From: Micromonospora sp. C95
Lineage (GTDB): Bacteria > Actinomycetota > Actinomycetes > Mycobacteriales > Micromonosporaceae
Length of the DNA: 64,000 bases
Reading direction: 5' to 3'
Assembly: GCF_018070465.1 (NCBI RefSeq)
Contig: NZ_JAGPXT010000001.1
Coordinates: 186,001-250,000, forward strand
A program made the position numbers and the translations under genes. Below, in pieces: positions 50,543-58,931 of the stretch. How positions within the stretch are numbered: position 1 is the first letter of the stretch; each line of letters starts with the position of its first letter. Below the pieces are notes generated by a model. The model ran no database searches. It was not told where the DNA came from and saw only the letters and a program-made list of their open reading frames with translations.

Positions 50543-50578
50543 TGTCGGAGTTGTGTCGGCATCTGCCGACAATGTCGG
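50543..50578. promoter_or_regulatory. Site D: tandem TGTCGG plus palindrome TGTCGGCA/TGCCGACA
   Basis: TGTCGG at 50543 and 50554 are 11 bp apart, as at sites A-C and E. The second starts a perfect 8-bp-arm palindrome TGTCGGCATCTGCCGACA (50554-50571), and another TGTCGG follows at 50573. The site sits between the divergent XRE (leftward) and NUDIX (rightward) starts. A TACGGT that could be a -10 box lies 8 bases before the NUDIX ATG, suggesting a leaderless message. Confidence 0.65.
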
Positions 50579-50627
50579 CGCACGGCGCTGCGGGCGTGTC
50601 GACCGGCCGGCGTCCTACGGTCCCTTC

Positions 50628-51110
50628 ATGCCCTCCGAACGCCGCGACGTCACCGCTGGCTTGCCCCGTAAGCGGATGGCCGCCGGGCTGTTGATCACCG
50701 ACGCGGACGATCGGGTTCTGCTGGTCGAGCCGGTCTACAAGGCGGGCTGGGAAGTTCCCGGCGGGTGCGTCGAGGCGGACGAGTCGCCATACCAAGCCGC
50801 GATCCGGGAGTGCCGGGAGGAACTCGGCCTGGACCTGGCACCGGGTCGGTTGCTCGTTGTGGACTGGGTGCCGGCCCGCACTCAGCGCACCGAGGGCCTC
50901 ATGGTCATCTACGACGGCGGCACCCTCGACCCCCGCGTGCACGAACGGATCGTGGTGCCGCCCGGCGAGTTGAAGGGCTGGGCCTTCTCCGACCCGCCAG
51001 AGGCCGCCCAGCGGCTACCGCCGTTGCTGACCCGCCGGATCACCGAGGCGCTGAACGCCCGTGCGGACGGGTGCAGCTACTACCTCGAAGACGGCGTCCG
51101 AGTCACCTGA
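50628..51110 (+). CDS. NUDIX hydrolase
   Basis: 160 residues; ATG 50628. NUDIX box GGCVEADESPYQAAIRECREELGLD matches Gx5Ex7REUxEExGU exactly. It is preceded by RMAAGLLITDADDRVLLVEPVYKAGWEVP and followed by LLVVDWVPARTQRTEGLMVIYDGG. The family removes nucleoside diphosphate from varied substrates. No Shine-Dalgarno is clear, but a TACGGT lies 8 bases upstream, so the message may be leaderless. It is followed after 130 bases by the ABC exporter gene and is the first gene of the rightward group controlled by site D. Confidence 0.82.
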   Translation: MPSERRDVTAGLPRKRMAAGLLITDADDRVLLVEPVYKAGWEVPGGCVEADESPYQAAIRECREELGLDLAPGRLLVVDWVPARTQRTEGLMVIYDGGTLDPRVHERIVVPPGELKGWAFSDPPEAAQRLPPLLTRRITEALNARADGCSYYLEDGVRVT

Positions 51111-51242
51111 CCGGAGACCCACCGCCCGGAAGGGCGAAGTGTCGGCTGCTCCAGCCGGGACGCCAACGGGACACCTCCGCTCCCGCCGTTCGCATCGAGA
51201 CACCACCACCGCCCACCGTGCTCACCTTCGGGAGGTACCGCC

Positions 51243-53249
51243 ATGCCGAAAACCGACCACCCTGACCGCACGCCCGCCCGTCCCGCACCACTGCAGCGGG
51301 ATTCGGTGCTGCCGGAGCTGCGGGAGGTGTGGTGGGAGACCGGCGTGCGGGCGCGAGCGCAAGCCGGCCTGTTCGCCGTCTTCTCCGAACTACCCCGCCT
51401 GGTCTGGGCCGCGCTCACGGTGAGTTGGCGCGCCGACCGGGCGCGCACGTCAGTGGTGGCGGCGACCACGGTGGTCGCCGGGGTGATGTCAGCGTTCGGG
51501 CTCCTCGCGGCGCAGCGGGTGCTGGTGGAACTCTTCGCCGGCGGCCCGACCGCCGACAAAGTGACCGCCGCGCTACCCGCCCTGGCCGCGCTCGCGGCGG
51601 CCACCGCGCTGCGCGCCGGCATGGCCACCGCCATGGGATACGCCCAGAACGGCCTCACCCCGAAGGTCGACCGGGAGGTCGAACGCGGGCTGTTCGAGGT
51701 GACCACCGCCGTACGCCTGGAGGCCTTCGACGCCGACGCGTTCGCCGACGACATGGAACGCGCCTCCCGCGGCGCGAACTCCACCACCTCCCTGGTCCAG
51801 GCGTCGATGAACCTGCTCGCCGGCCTGGCCGGCGTGATCGCCGTCGCGGTCGCCGTGGTGGTGGTCCACCCGCTGCTGCTGCTCGCCCTGCTGGTGGCGA
51901 CCGTGCCGAACGGCTGGGCGGCACTGCGGGCCGGGCACCTGCGCTATCAGACCTACGCCGCCGGGTCGGTACGCCGCCGCCGGCTGTGGCTGCTGCACCG
52001 GCTGATGGCCGAACGCGACTCCGCCCCCGAACTGCGCTCCTACGGCCTGCGTGACTTCCTGCTCGACCAGTACGACCGGGTCATGAGTGTGGAGACCCGG
52101 ATCCAACTCGCCCTGGCCCGCCGGGTCACCACGACCACCACCGTCGGCGCGATGATCGGCGGGGTCGCCACCGCCGTGGTCTACGTCCTGCTCGGCCTGC
52201 TGCTCGTCGACGGTCAGATCCCGCTCGCCGCCGCCGCGACCTGCGTGATCGCCGTGCAGTCCGCGCAACGCTCGCTGGCCGTGGTGACGTTCCAGGTCGA
52301 CCGCGTCTACACCGAGGGGCAGCACTTCCGCGACTACACCGGCTTCATGACCCGGGCCGCCGACTACCTGCCACCACCCACCGACCGGGCCGCCGGTGCG
52401 CCGATCACGGAGCGGCTGCGGGAGATCACCGTCGACGCAGTGAGCCTGCGCTACCCCGACCGCGACACCCCGGCCGTCGACCGCGTCACCCTGACCATCT
52501 CCGCCGGGCAGACCGTGGCGTTCGTAGGGGAGAACGGCTCCGGCAAGTCCACCCTCGCCACCATGATCGCCACCCTCCGCACCCCCACCAGCGGCACCAT
52601 CCGCTACAACGGGCAGTCCGGCGACGACTGGGGCACCGGCGCGCTGCGGGCCCGGATCGGGGTCGTGACGCAGGAGTACCACAAGTGGCCGTTCACTGCG
52701 GCCACCAACATCGCCATCGGCGACATCAGCACCACGACGGAGCAGGACCGGATCGAGGCCGCCGCCACCCGCGCGGTCGCCCACGACATGATCTCCGAGC
52801 TGCCCCACGGGTACGAGACCCTGCTGGACCGCACCTTCGCTGGCGGCCAGGACCTCTCCGGCGGCCAGTGGCAACGCATCACCGCCGCCCGCGGCTTCCT
52901 GCGCGACGCCGACGTACTCATCATGGACGAGCCGTCCTCCGCCCTCGACCCCCGCGCCGAGGACGCCCTCTTCCAGGCCATCCGCGACCGGCAGGGCACC
53001 GGCATCACCATCTTGATCACCCACCGGCTCGCCAATGTCCGCCACGCCGACCGCATCTACGTCATGCACCACGGCCGTCTTATCGAGACCGGCACCCACG
53101 ACCAGCTCATGACCTCCGACGGGCGGTACGCCGAACTGTTCAACCTCCAAGCGGCCGGCTATGGAAGCGGGGTCGACTGCCTGGACGAGGTCGCCGATGC
53201 CCATGCGGAGGGTCAGGTTCCGCACCAGCACCAGCCTGTCTCGTCATGA
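51243..53249 (+). CDS. ABC exporter (fused membrane and ATPase domains)
   Basis: 668 residues. The N-terminal part has about six hydrophobic helices (from residue 65 to 355, including VVAATTVVAGVMSAFGLLAAQ and MIGGVATAVVYVLLGLLLV). The C-terminal ATPase has Walker A GENGSGKST (near 426), signature LSGGQWQRITAARG (near 538), Walker B DVLIMDEPSSALD, and ILITHRLANVR with the switch His. The architecture is a half-size exporter of the lipid/peptide/multidrug type; no peptidase domain is fused. A small-molecule product of the neighbouring island is a plausible cargo. ATG 51243 follows GGGAGG. Confidence 0.85.
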   Translation: MPKTDHPDRTPARPAPLQRDSVLPELREVWWETGVRARAQAGLFAVFSELPRLVWAALTVSWRADRARTSVVAATTVVAGVMSAFGLLAAQRVLVELFAGGPTADKVTAALPALAALAAATALRAGMATAMGYAQNGLTPKVDREVERGLFEVTTAVRLEAFDADAFADDMERASRGANSTTSLVQASMNLLAGLAGVIAVAVAVVVVHPLLLLALLVATVPNGWAALRAGHLRYQTYAAGSVRRRRLWLLHRLMAERDSAPELRSYGLRDFLLDQYDRVMSVETRIQLALARRVTTTTTVGAMIGGVATAVVYVLLGLLLVDGQIPLAAAATCVIAVQSAQRSLAVVTFQVDRVYTEGQHFRDYTGFMTRAADYLPPPTDRAAGAPITERLREITVDAVSLRYPDRDTPAVDRVTLTISAGQTVAFVGENGSGKSTLATMIATLRTPTSGTIRYNGQSGDDWGTGALRARIGVVTQEYHKWPFTAATNIAIGDISTTTEQDRIEAAATRAVAHDMISELPHGYETLLDRTFAGGQDLSGGQWQRITAARGFLRDADVLIMDEPSSALDPRAEDALFQAIRDRQGTGITILITHRLANVRHADRIYVMHHGRLIETGTHDQLMTSDGRYAELFNLQAAGYGSGVDCLDEVADAHAEGQVPHQHQPVSS

Positions 53250-53260
53250 GGAGCGTCGCG

Positions 53261-53827
53261 ATGGACGACCTGACTCACACCGGCAGCCCCGAGACGATCC
53301 TCGTCTGCATCCGCGGCAACTCCGGTTCCGGGAAGAGCACCATCGCCCGCGTGTTGCGGCGCCGGCACGGCCGCGGCTGCGCCCTCGTCGAGCAAGACCA
53401 CCTCCGCCGGATCCTGCTCAGAGAACGCGACAAGCCAGGTGGCCTGGCACCCGCGCTCATCGCGCAGAACGTCCGTTTCTGCCTCGACCACGGCTACCAC
53501 GTGATCCTGGAAGGGATCATGCATGCCGCCCGGTACCGCACCATGCTCACGGAACTGCGCGAAGCCCATCGCGGGCGGACGTTGTTCGTCTATCTAGACG
53601 TGTCGCTACCCGAGACGCTGCGGCGACACGAAACGCGCCCGGAGGCGACGGAGTTCACCCCCGACATCATGCGCAACTGGTACGCCCCGCGCGACCTTCT
53701 CGGCTGGCCGGGCGAACTCGTCCTGCCTGAGAGCATCTCGATGGAAGAAGCGATCGGCCTCATCGCCACTGCCGCCGGCCTACCGTTGACTGGTCGCGAC
53801 AGCGACCTACTACCAGCCGTCCCGTGA
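53261..53827 (+). CDS. P-loop kinase (AAA_33/zeta-toxin-like fold)
   Basis: 188 residues from ATG 53261, which has GAGGAG seven bases upstream. An ATG at 53246 is less likely. P-loop CIRGNSGSGKSTIARVL (about 16-32), ALVEQDHLRRILLRE, EGIMHAARYRTML and RGRTLFVYLDVSLPETLRRHETRP (lid Arg) are seen. The pattern is that of small kinases such as chloramphenicol/nucleoside phosphotransferases. The phosphate acceptor is not readable. It is 12 bases after the exporter and overlaps the next gene by 4 bases. Confidence 0.78.
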   Translation: MDDLTHTGSPETILVCIRGNSGSGKSTIARVLRRRHGRGCALVEQDHLRRILLRERDKPGGLAPALIAQNVRFCLDHGYHVILEGIMHAARYRTMLTELREAHRGRTLFVYLDVSLPETLRRHETRPEATEFTPDIMRNWYAPRDLLGWPGELVLPESISMEEAIGLIATAAGLPLTGRDSDLLPAVP

Positions 53828-54159
53828 CCACACCTCATGTGACAACCCCGGACCGTGTGGGCGTCCCGATGGGCGCGGCGGGCATCGTGTGCGCGGCGCT
53901 CGTCGCCGGTGCCGCGCCCGCCGGGGTGGGCATCGAGCGGGTCGTACGCCGCTCGGACAGGGCCCTCGTTGCCATCGGGCGCCAGGACGGCCAGCCAGTA
54001 GTAGCGAAACGTCCCATGGATGATCCTTACTGGGTGGGCCGGCGCCAGCTCTGCATACGCACCCACCTATCGGCCGCCGGCATGCCCAGGTCTCGACTCG
54101 CGCAGTTGCGCCAGACGCTGCGGCAGGCACGTCGTGGCCCTCGGGCACTGACGCGGTGA
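53824..54159 (+). CDS. Short protein resembling an isolated N-lobe of a phosphotransferase
   Basis: 111 residues between two 4-base overlaps. The segment GIERVVRRSDRALVAIGRQDGQPVVAKRPMDDPYWVGRRQ looks like the small ATP-binding lobe of an APH-like kinase (beta strands, VVAK lysine). The catalytic C-lobe with the HGD and DxD motifs is absent; the frame ends at RALTR. It may be a deletion remnant kept in the operon or a small nucleotide-binding accessory protein. Since both ends are coupled to neighbours, it is probably translated. Low certainty on function. Confidence 0.5.
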   Translation: MTTPHVTTPDRVGVPMGAAGIVCAALVAGAAPAGVGIERVVRRSDRALVAIGRQDGQPVVAKRPMDDPYWVGRRQLCIRTHLSAAGMPRSRLAQLRQTLRQARRGPRALTR

Positions 54160-55448
54160 CCAGAAGCCGGACGACCGCCAGCGTGCCGGCCCACCATCGG
54201 CCACCGGCCGCTGGTGGGGCATCGTCGCCTCTGAGCCGTGACTTCTACCGCCTGTGGGGCGCCTACTCGGTCAGCGAACTGGGATCGTCTGTTGGGGCAG
54301 GCGCGCTGCCGCTGGTCGCGATCCTGCTGCTGGACGCATCGAGTTTGCAGGTCTCCCTGCTCGCGGTGATCTCCGGCATCGTCTCAGCGGTCATCGTCCT
54401 GCCGCTGGGACCCTGGATCGAGTTCCGCCGTAAGCGACCCGTCATGTGCGGCGCCGACCTGCTTCGCTGTGCGGCCCTCGCCAGCATCCCCGTCACCGCC
54501 GCGCTGCACGAGCTGACCTATGCGCAGCTGTGCGTCGTGGCGATCGTCCAGACCACCGGCGGTATCGCGTTCGGCGCTGCCAGCAGCGCACACCTGAAGA
54601 ACCTGGTCACGACCGAGCAGCGCGTCACCGCCATCGGCCGGCTCGACACCTCCCAGTGGACGGCGAACAGCATCGGGTCACCCATCGGCGGGATCCTCGT
54701 CTCCTGGCTCGGCACCACCGCGTCCGTCACCGTCGACGCCGTCAGCTTCCTGCTGTCCGCACTCGGAATCCGCCGCCTGCGCAGCCCCGAGCCACCACCG
54801 CCCCCACGCCACCCCGCGACCCGCCGAGGCAGGGAAATCGTCGAGGGCTGGCGGTACATCCTCCACCACGCCAGCCTGCGGGCGTTGCTGATCAACGCGC
54901 TCATCTTCGGCGGCGCCATCATGGCCGCTATGCCCGTCGTCACGGTGCTCATGCTCCGCGACCTACACCTCGCGCCATGGCAGTACGGCCTAGCCCTCGG
55001 GCTGCCCTGCGTCGGCGGAATCCTCGGCTCCCTGACCGCTGGCCCCCTCACCAACCGCTACGGCCTCCACGCGGTACTGCTCACCACCGGAGTGGGCCGT
55101 ACCCTCTGGATGGGTCTCATCCCGCTCGCACAACCCGGCACACCCGGCCTGATCATCATCGTGATCGCGGAGACGCTCCTGCTCTTCTTCGCCGGCGCCT
55201 TCAACCCCACCTTCGCCACCTACCGCATGACCCACACCAGCGAACACTGCCTGTCCCGCGTCCTGACCGTTTGGTCCATCAGCAGCAAACTGACCCAGCC
55301 GATCTTCATCGCGGCGACTGGCATCCTCGCAGCCGCCACCGACCCCCGCACCGCCATCACCGCCACGGCTGCCCTCACCGCCGCCAGCGCCGCATTCCTG
55401 CCTTGGAAAGCAACCTTGCGCAACCTGCCGGTGCAGCGTGGGTGCTAG
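54156..55448 (+). CDS. MFS transporter
   Basis: 430 residues with the usual 12 hydrophobic helices, starting near residue 30 (FYRLWGAYSVSELGSSVGAGALPLVAILLL). The A-type loop between TM2 and TM3 reads LGPWIEFRRKRPVMCGADLLR. Other conserved parts are LKNLVTTEQRVTAIGRLDTSQWTANSIGSPIGGIL and the TM4-5 region. The family is close to drug-efflux/enterobactin-type exporters (MFS_3). It starts at the GTG overlapping the preceding gene and ends the operon that begins with NUDIX and the ABC exporter; it could export the product of the pathway. Confidence 0.85.
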   Translation: MTRSRTTASVPAHHRPPAAGGASSPLSRDFYRLWGAYSVSELGSSVGAGALPLVAILLLDASSLQVSLLAVISGIVSAVIVLPLGPWIEFRRKRPVMCGADLLRCAALASIPVTAALHELTYAQLCVVAIVQTTGGIAFGAASSAHLKNLVTTEQRVTAIGRLDTSQWTANSIGSPIGGILVSWLGTTASVTVDAVSFLLSALGIRRLRSPEPPPPPRHPATRRGREIVEGWRYILHHASLRALLINALIFGGAIMAAMPVVTVLMLRDLHLAPWQYGLALGLPCVGGILGSLTAGPLTNRYGLHAVLLTTGVGRTLWMGLIPLAQPGTPGLIIIVIAETLLLFFAGAFNPTFATYRMTHTSEHCLSRVLTVWSISSKLTQPIFIAATGILAAATDPRTAITATAALTAASAAFLPWKATLRNLPVQRGC

Positions 55449-55539
55449 CTCGGCAACCTCAAGCACCATGATCGACGGCTACACCGTCATGGCAGAAGGT
55501 GGGGGCGGGTCTTGCAATTCTCTGGTCCTGCCGGTCCCG

Positions 55540-56250
55540 TTAGTCGTTGCCCGGTGCCGTTGGGGCGGCGTAGCCGAGCAGTTGCATGGCGGCACGGTTG
55601 TCGGCGCGGGACCAGAACAGCTCGTGGAGATCCTCAGGCAACTCGTCACGGTGACTGCCGGTACGGCCGCGGCGAAAGAACTGGTCGTCGGCTTGGCGAA
55701 GTTCGGCGAGGGACGGGATCGAAGCATCCGCGAGCGGTGTGAGTTCGGGGGTCATGGCGGCGATGAGGGCTTGCACGGTCGCTGCTGGTGCGCGGGTCAG
55801 GTCCTCGTAGCGCAGCACGTATCGGTGCGGCACCGGTGGCTGGAGCCAGCTGAGGACATTGCTGCCCCAGCTACCGGTACCGACCACGCTCTGGCGAAGG
55901 ATCTTTGCGCGGAGTTCAACCTCGTAGCGGCTCGAATCATCTTCACTGTCCTGGCGCGCCCAGGAGACCAGAGCATCGCGACCGTCACGGATCAGACAGA
56001 TGGCGCGGTCATCGTCGTGGACGTCCGCGTCACGCTGCCGGTGGGTCTTGATGAAGTACGCATCGGGCGCCGCCCGCAGCTCGCCGAGTGGCGCAAAACG
56101 CTCGGTGAAGCCGATGAGATCTGGCCCCAAGCGGGCGGCCACGCCATCGACGTCATAGATCGTTGAAGTACGGAGGCCGTACATGCGATGCAGGACGATC
56201 CGCAGGAAGGTGTTACCGGAGCGGGGGAACGACGCGACCCACACAATCAT
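55540..56250 (-). CDS. Sulfotransferase family protein
   Basis: 236 residues. The 5'-phosphosulfate loop is VASFPRSGNTFLRIVLHRM (5-23), and the 3'-phosphate motif is ICLIRDGRDALVSWARQD (about 82-99). A conserved YEDLTRAP near residue 150 completes the fold. The enzyme moves a sulfuryl group from PAPS to a hydroxyl or amine of a small molecule or glycan. It is convergent with the MFS gene and has no gene overlapping its start at 56250. The acceptor is unknown. Confidence 0.85.
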   Translation of the reverse strand: MIVWVASFPRSGNTFLRIVLHRMYGLRTSTIYDVDGVAARLGPDLIGFTERFAPLGELRAAPDAYFIKTHRQRDADVHDDDRAICLIRDGRDALVSWARQDSEDDSSRYEVELRAKILRQSVVGTGSWGSNVLSWLQPPVPHRYVLRYEDLTRAPAATVQALIAAMTPELTPLADASIPSLAELRQADDQFFRRGRTGSHRDELPEDLHELFWSRADNRAAMQLLGYAAPTAPGND

Positions 56251-56552
56251 CCACGAACTGTAACGATCTGATGCCCAGGCGTGTAGACGCGAGGGCCTGC
56301 CGGGCTGTCACCCATCGACGCCGACGGGGCACCTTTCCTCGATGTCACACCCGCAGCCGTATCGCCCTGCACGCCGCCCGGCCGTGACAGGCGACCGCCC
56401 GCAACGGAAGCCGCTGCCAGCAACGGCGGGTGAACGACCTACGCAGGCACGACCGCACGGTAGGGTAACGACTCACATCGAAGACCGCCTCTGGCCGGCA
56501 CCGAGTTATCTCGCTTAGCCAGCCGAGGTGCGATGGCCCCGGGGAGGCGGCG
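56251..56552. other. Gene-less stretch of 302 bases
   Basis: It lies between the divergent sulfotransferase and XRE genes. TGTCAC/GTGACA words occur (around 56305, 56342, 56384) but not with the 11-bp spacing of sites A-E. No coding frame with a ribosome site was seen. Confidence 0.4.
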
Positions 56553-57932
56553 GTGGCAGATCCGCACGACGTAAGCGAAGCGTGGCGCGCGCTCGGCCAG
56601 CAGTTGGCCGCGTACCGCAAGGCGGCTGGCCACACCCAGCACTCACTGGCGCCCAGGATCCTCACCGGCCGCAGCACGATCGCGAATACCGAAGTCGGAC
56701 GCCAGCACCCGGACCGGGCCTTCTGGAAACGCTGTGACGAGGTCCTCGACACCGACGGCGCCCTCACCGCCGGGTACGACCGGGTCGCGACCATTGAACA
56801 GAAGTACCGCCGGGCCAGGGGAACAGCAGCATTCACCACCGCTCTGACCGCAGCCGGCACCACCCTGGTGACTGGCTCAAGCGGCCAGCCCGCAGGGGAG
56901 ACGGATATTGTGATGACTGTGGCAGACGGGCGAGGACGGCACGTTCAGGTCAGCCGCCGGTCTCTCCTGCAGGCGGTCCCCGGCAGTGTGGTGGCGTCCC
57001 TGGCGAGTGCGGAACCACTCCTCGCAGCGACACGGGCGGCGCAAGTTGATCCGGCCGTCGTGGAGCACTTCGCGGCACTGCGGTCGGTGCTCGTGGAATC
57101 CGACAACCGGGTCGGCGCCGCAGCGATCCTCCCCACGGCCCGCCAGCAGCTCGGCCACATCGCCGACTACCGCCGAGCCGCACGAGGCAGCCTGCGCGAC
57201 GCGCTGTTGAGTACCGAGGCCCGGTGGGCAGAATTCGCCGGCTGGCTCAGCGACGATATGGGCGACCGGGACGCCGGCGAATGGTGGCTCGCCCAAGCGT
57301 TGACCATGGCCCAAGAAGCCGGCGACATGGAGTTCACCGCCTACGTTTTCGCTCGCATGGCGCAGCGGGCCAGCGACGCCGCCGACCAGGACCGCGTACT
57401 CGGGCTTGCCCGTGCCGCCGAGCGCGCTGGCAGCATCCGGGAGCAGGTGCGCGCGTTCGCGGCGGTGCAGCGCGCCCACGGGCACACGGTCGAAGGTGAC
57501 ACTGGCTCGTTCCGGGCCGCCATCGACGAGGCCCACCACCTCGCTGCCGCCACCGGAACAGACGGCGGTGGGCTCGGTGCGTTCTGCACCACGGCATACA
57601 TCAGCGCGCAGGAGGGCGAGGGCTGGCTTCGGCTGGGCCGCCCCAGCGCCGCCGTCCGGTGTTTCGGGGAGGCTCTCGACGCGTGGCCCGAAACGTACCG
57701 ACGTGAACGGGGCCGCTATCTGGCGCGCACCGCCGTCGCCCACGCCGCCGCCGATGAACCCGGGCCGGCCGCTGCCGCCGCCCTCGCCGCGCTCAACCTG
57801 GCCAACCTCACCCGCTCGGCACGAATTCAACGCGAGGTCGCAATCGCAGGCCGCCAGCTCGCGGCGTTTCCTACCGACCCTGCGGTGCAGCAGTTGCACG
57901 CCGCCCTGGCCGCTTCCACAGCGACCTCGTGA
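56553..57932 (+). CDS. XRE-family regulator with TPR-like C-terminus (copy 3)
   Basis: 459 residues; GTG 56553 with GGGGAGG upstream. HTH EAWRALGQQLAAYRKAAGHTQHSLAPRILTGRSTIANTEVGRQ, paralogous to the regulators at 39510 and 49061. The C-terminal 350 residues are helical repeats (LRDALLSTEARWAEFAGWLSDDMGD, WWLAQALTMAQEAGDMEF, AARGS). Unlike the other two there is no 11-bp TGTCRG pair in front. It overlaps the ribokinase-like gene by 4 bases, which makes a regulator-enzyme pair. Confidence 0.8.
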   Translation: MADPHDVSEAWRALGQQLAAYRKAAGHTQHSLAPRILTGRSTIANTEVGRQHPDRAFWKRCDEVLDTDGALTAGYDRVATIEQKYRRARGTAAFTTALTAAGTTLVTGSSGQPAGETDIVMTVADGRGRHVQVSRRSLLQAVPGSVVASLASAEPLLAATRAAQVDPAVVEHFAALRSVLVESDNRVGAAAILPTARQQLGHIADYRRAARGSLRDALLSTEARWAEFAGWLSDDMGDRDAGEWWLAQALTMAQEAGDMEFTAYVFARMAQRASDAADQDRVLGLARAAERAGSIREQVRAFAAVQRAHGHTVEGDTGSFRAAIDEAHHLAAATGTDGGGLGAFCTTAYISAQEGEGWLRLGRPSAAVRCFGEALDAWPETYRRERGRYLARTAVAHAAADEPGPAAAAALAALNLANLTRSARIQREVAIAGRQLAAFPTDPAVQQLHAALAASTATS

Positions 57933-58828
57933 CCGACAGCAGCGGGGTCGGTGACAGGGTCGATGCCGCCTTCGTCGGCCGGGCCAACATCGACCTGACC
58001 ATCCATGTACCCCACCGTGCCCGACCTGGCCGCACCGCCATCGGCTCGGCTTCACCCGTCAATGCCGGCGGCAAAAGCCTCAACCAGGCCATCGCCGCCG
58101 CCAGCCGCGGCGGGCGCGCTGCCCTGATCGCCAACGTCGGCGCGGACACCTGGGGCCACCAGATCACTGCAACACTGACCGACGCCAAGGTCGACACCCG
58201 CCACGTCCGGCTCGTCCCCGACGCCACCACCGGCGCGGCCATTATCGAGGTGACCCCAGACGGCGAAAGTTACATCACCCTGGCACTCTCACCCGCCACC
58301 GAACTCACCACGGACGACATCCACCGCGCCACCGCCGGCCTCACCACCGAAGCCGTGATCGTTCAGCTCGACCTGCCACCCGAACCCGTAACCACACTGC
58401 TAAGCCACCGCCGCGCACCGATCATCCTCGGCAACCTCGTCCCCCACCCCGACCTCGACCCCCGGCTGCTCGCGGAACTCGACGTCCTCGTGGTCAACCA
58501 GCACGAAGCCGCCGCCATCCTGCGCACCAACACCGGCAACCCGCTCGACTCCGCCGCCGCACTGCAACGCCTCGGCCCTCGTACCGTTATCGTCACCGCA
58601 GGCCCCAACGGCGCCGCCTTTACCCACCCCCACGGATCCGGCACCATGCCGGCACCGGCCGTCCCGGTCGTCGACACCACCGGAGCCGGCGACGCCTTTC
58701 TCGGCTGTCTCGCCTTCGACCTCGCCCGCCACACCCCGCTACCCGAGGCCATCACCGCCGCCGTCCACGCCGGCTCCCACACCGTCGGGCACAGCGGCGC
58801 TCACACCCCGCCACATCAGGTCCCCTGA
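57929..58828 (+). CDS. PfkB/ribokinase family carbohydrate kinase
   Basis: 299 residues, GTG overlapping the XRE stop. Ribokinase signature AAFVGRANIDLTI (N-terminal), a GGKSLNQAIAAASRGGRAALIANVGADTWGHQI region (canonical GGKGANQA), and DTTGAGDAFLGCLAFDL with the catalytic Asp of GAGD. The family phosphorylates ribose, nucleosides or related sugars at the 5-hydroxyl. GKSLNQ instead of GKGANQ is a small change that may alter substrate choice. It likely acts on a sugar or nucleoside sensed by the XRE regulator. Confidence 0.85.
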   Translation: MTDSSGVGDRVDAAFVGRANIDLTIHVPHRARPGRTAIGSASPVNAGGKSLNQAIAAASRGGRAALIANVGADTWGHQITATLTDAKVDTRHVRLVPDATTGAAIIEVTPDGESYITLALSPATELTTDDIHRATAGLTTEAVIVQLDLPPEPVTTLLSHRRAPIILGNLVPHPDLDPRLLAELDVLVVNQHEAAAILRTNTGNPLDSAAALQRLGPRTVIVTAGPNGAAFTHPHGSGTMPAPAVPVVDTTGAGDAFLGCLAFDLARHTPLPEAITAAVHAGSHTVGHSGAHTPPHQVP

Positions 58829-58920
58829 CGGAGACCTCCGTTCAAGGGCAGCTGCTCCAGCCGCTGACCCAGCACCGGCAACCGAGTATCGAGACACGGT
58901 CAGTCTGCGGAGACATCTCG

Positions 58921-58930
58921 GCTATATAGC
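58921..58930 (+). promoter_or_regulatory. Palindrome GCTATATAGC one base before a GTG start
   Basis: GCTATATAGC is a perfect 10-bp palindrome containing a TATAT core, ending one base before the GTG at 58932. It is AT-rich in a GC-rich genome and could be a -10 box giving a leaderless transcript, or an operator. Confidence 0.45.
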
Positions 58931-58931
58931 T

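Noticed and set aside
56251..56552. Sixth copy of the TGTCRG tandem site before XRE copy 3
   Set aside because: Only scattered TGTCAC/GTGACA words are present and none has the 11-bp spacing.
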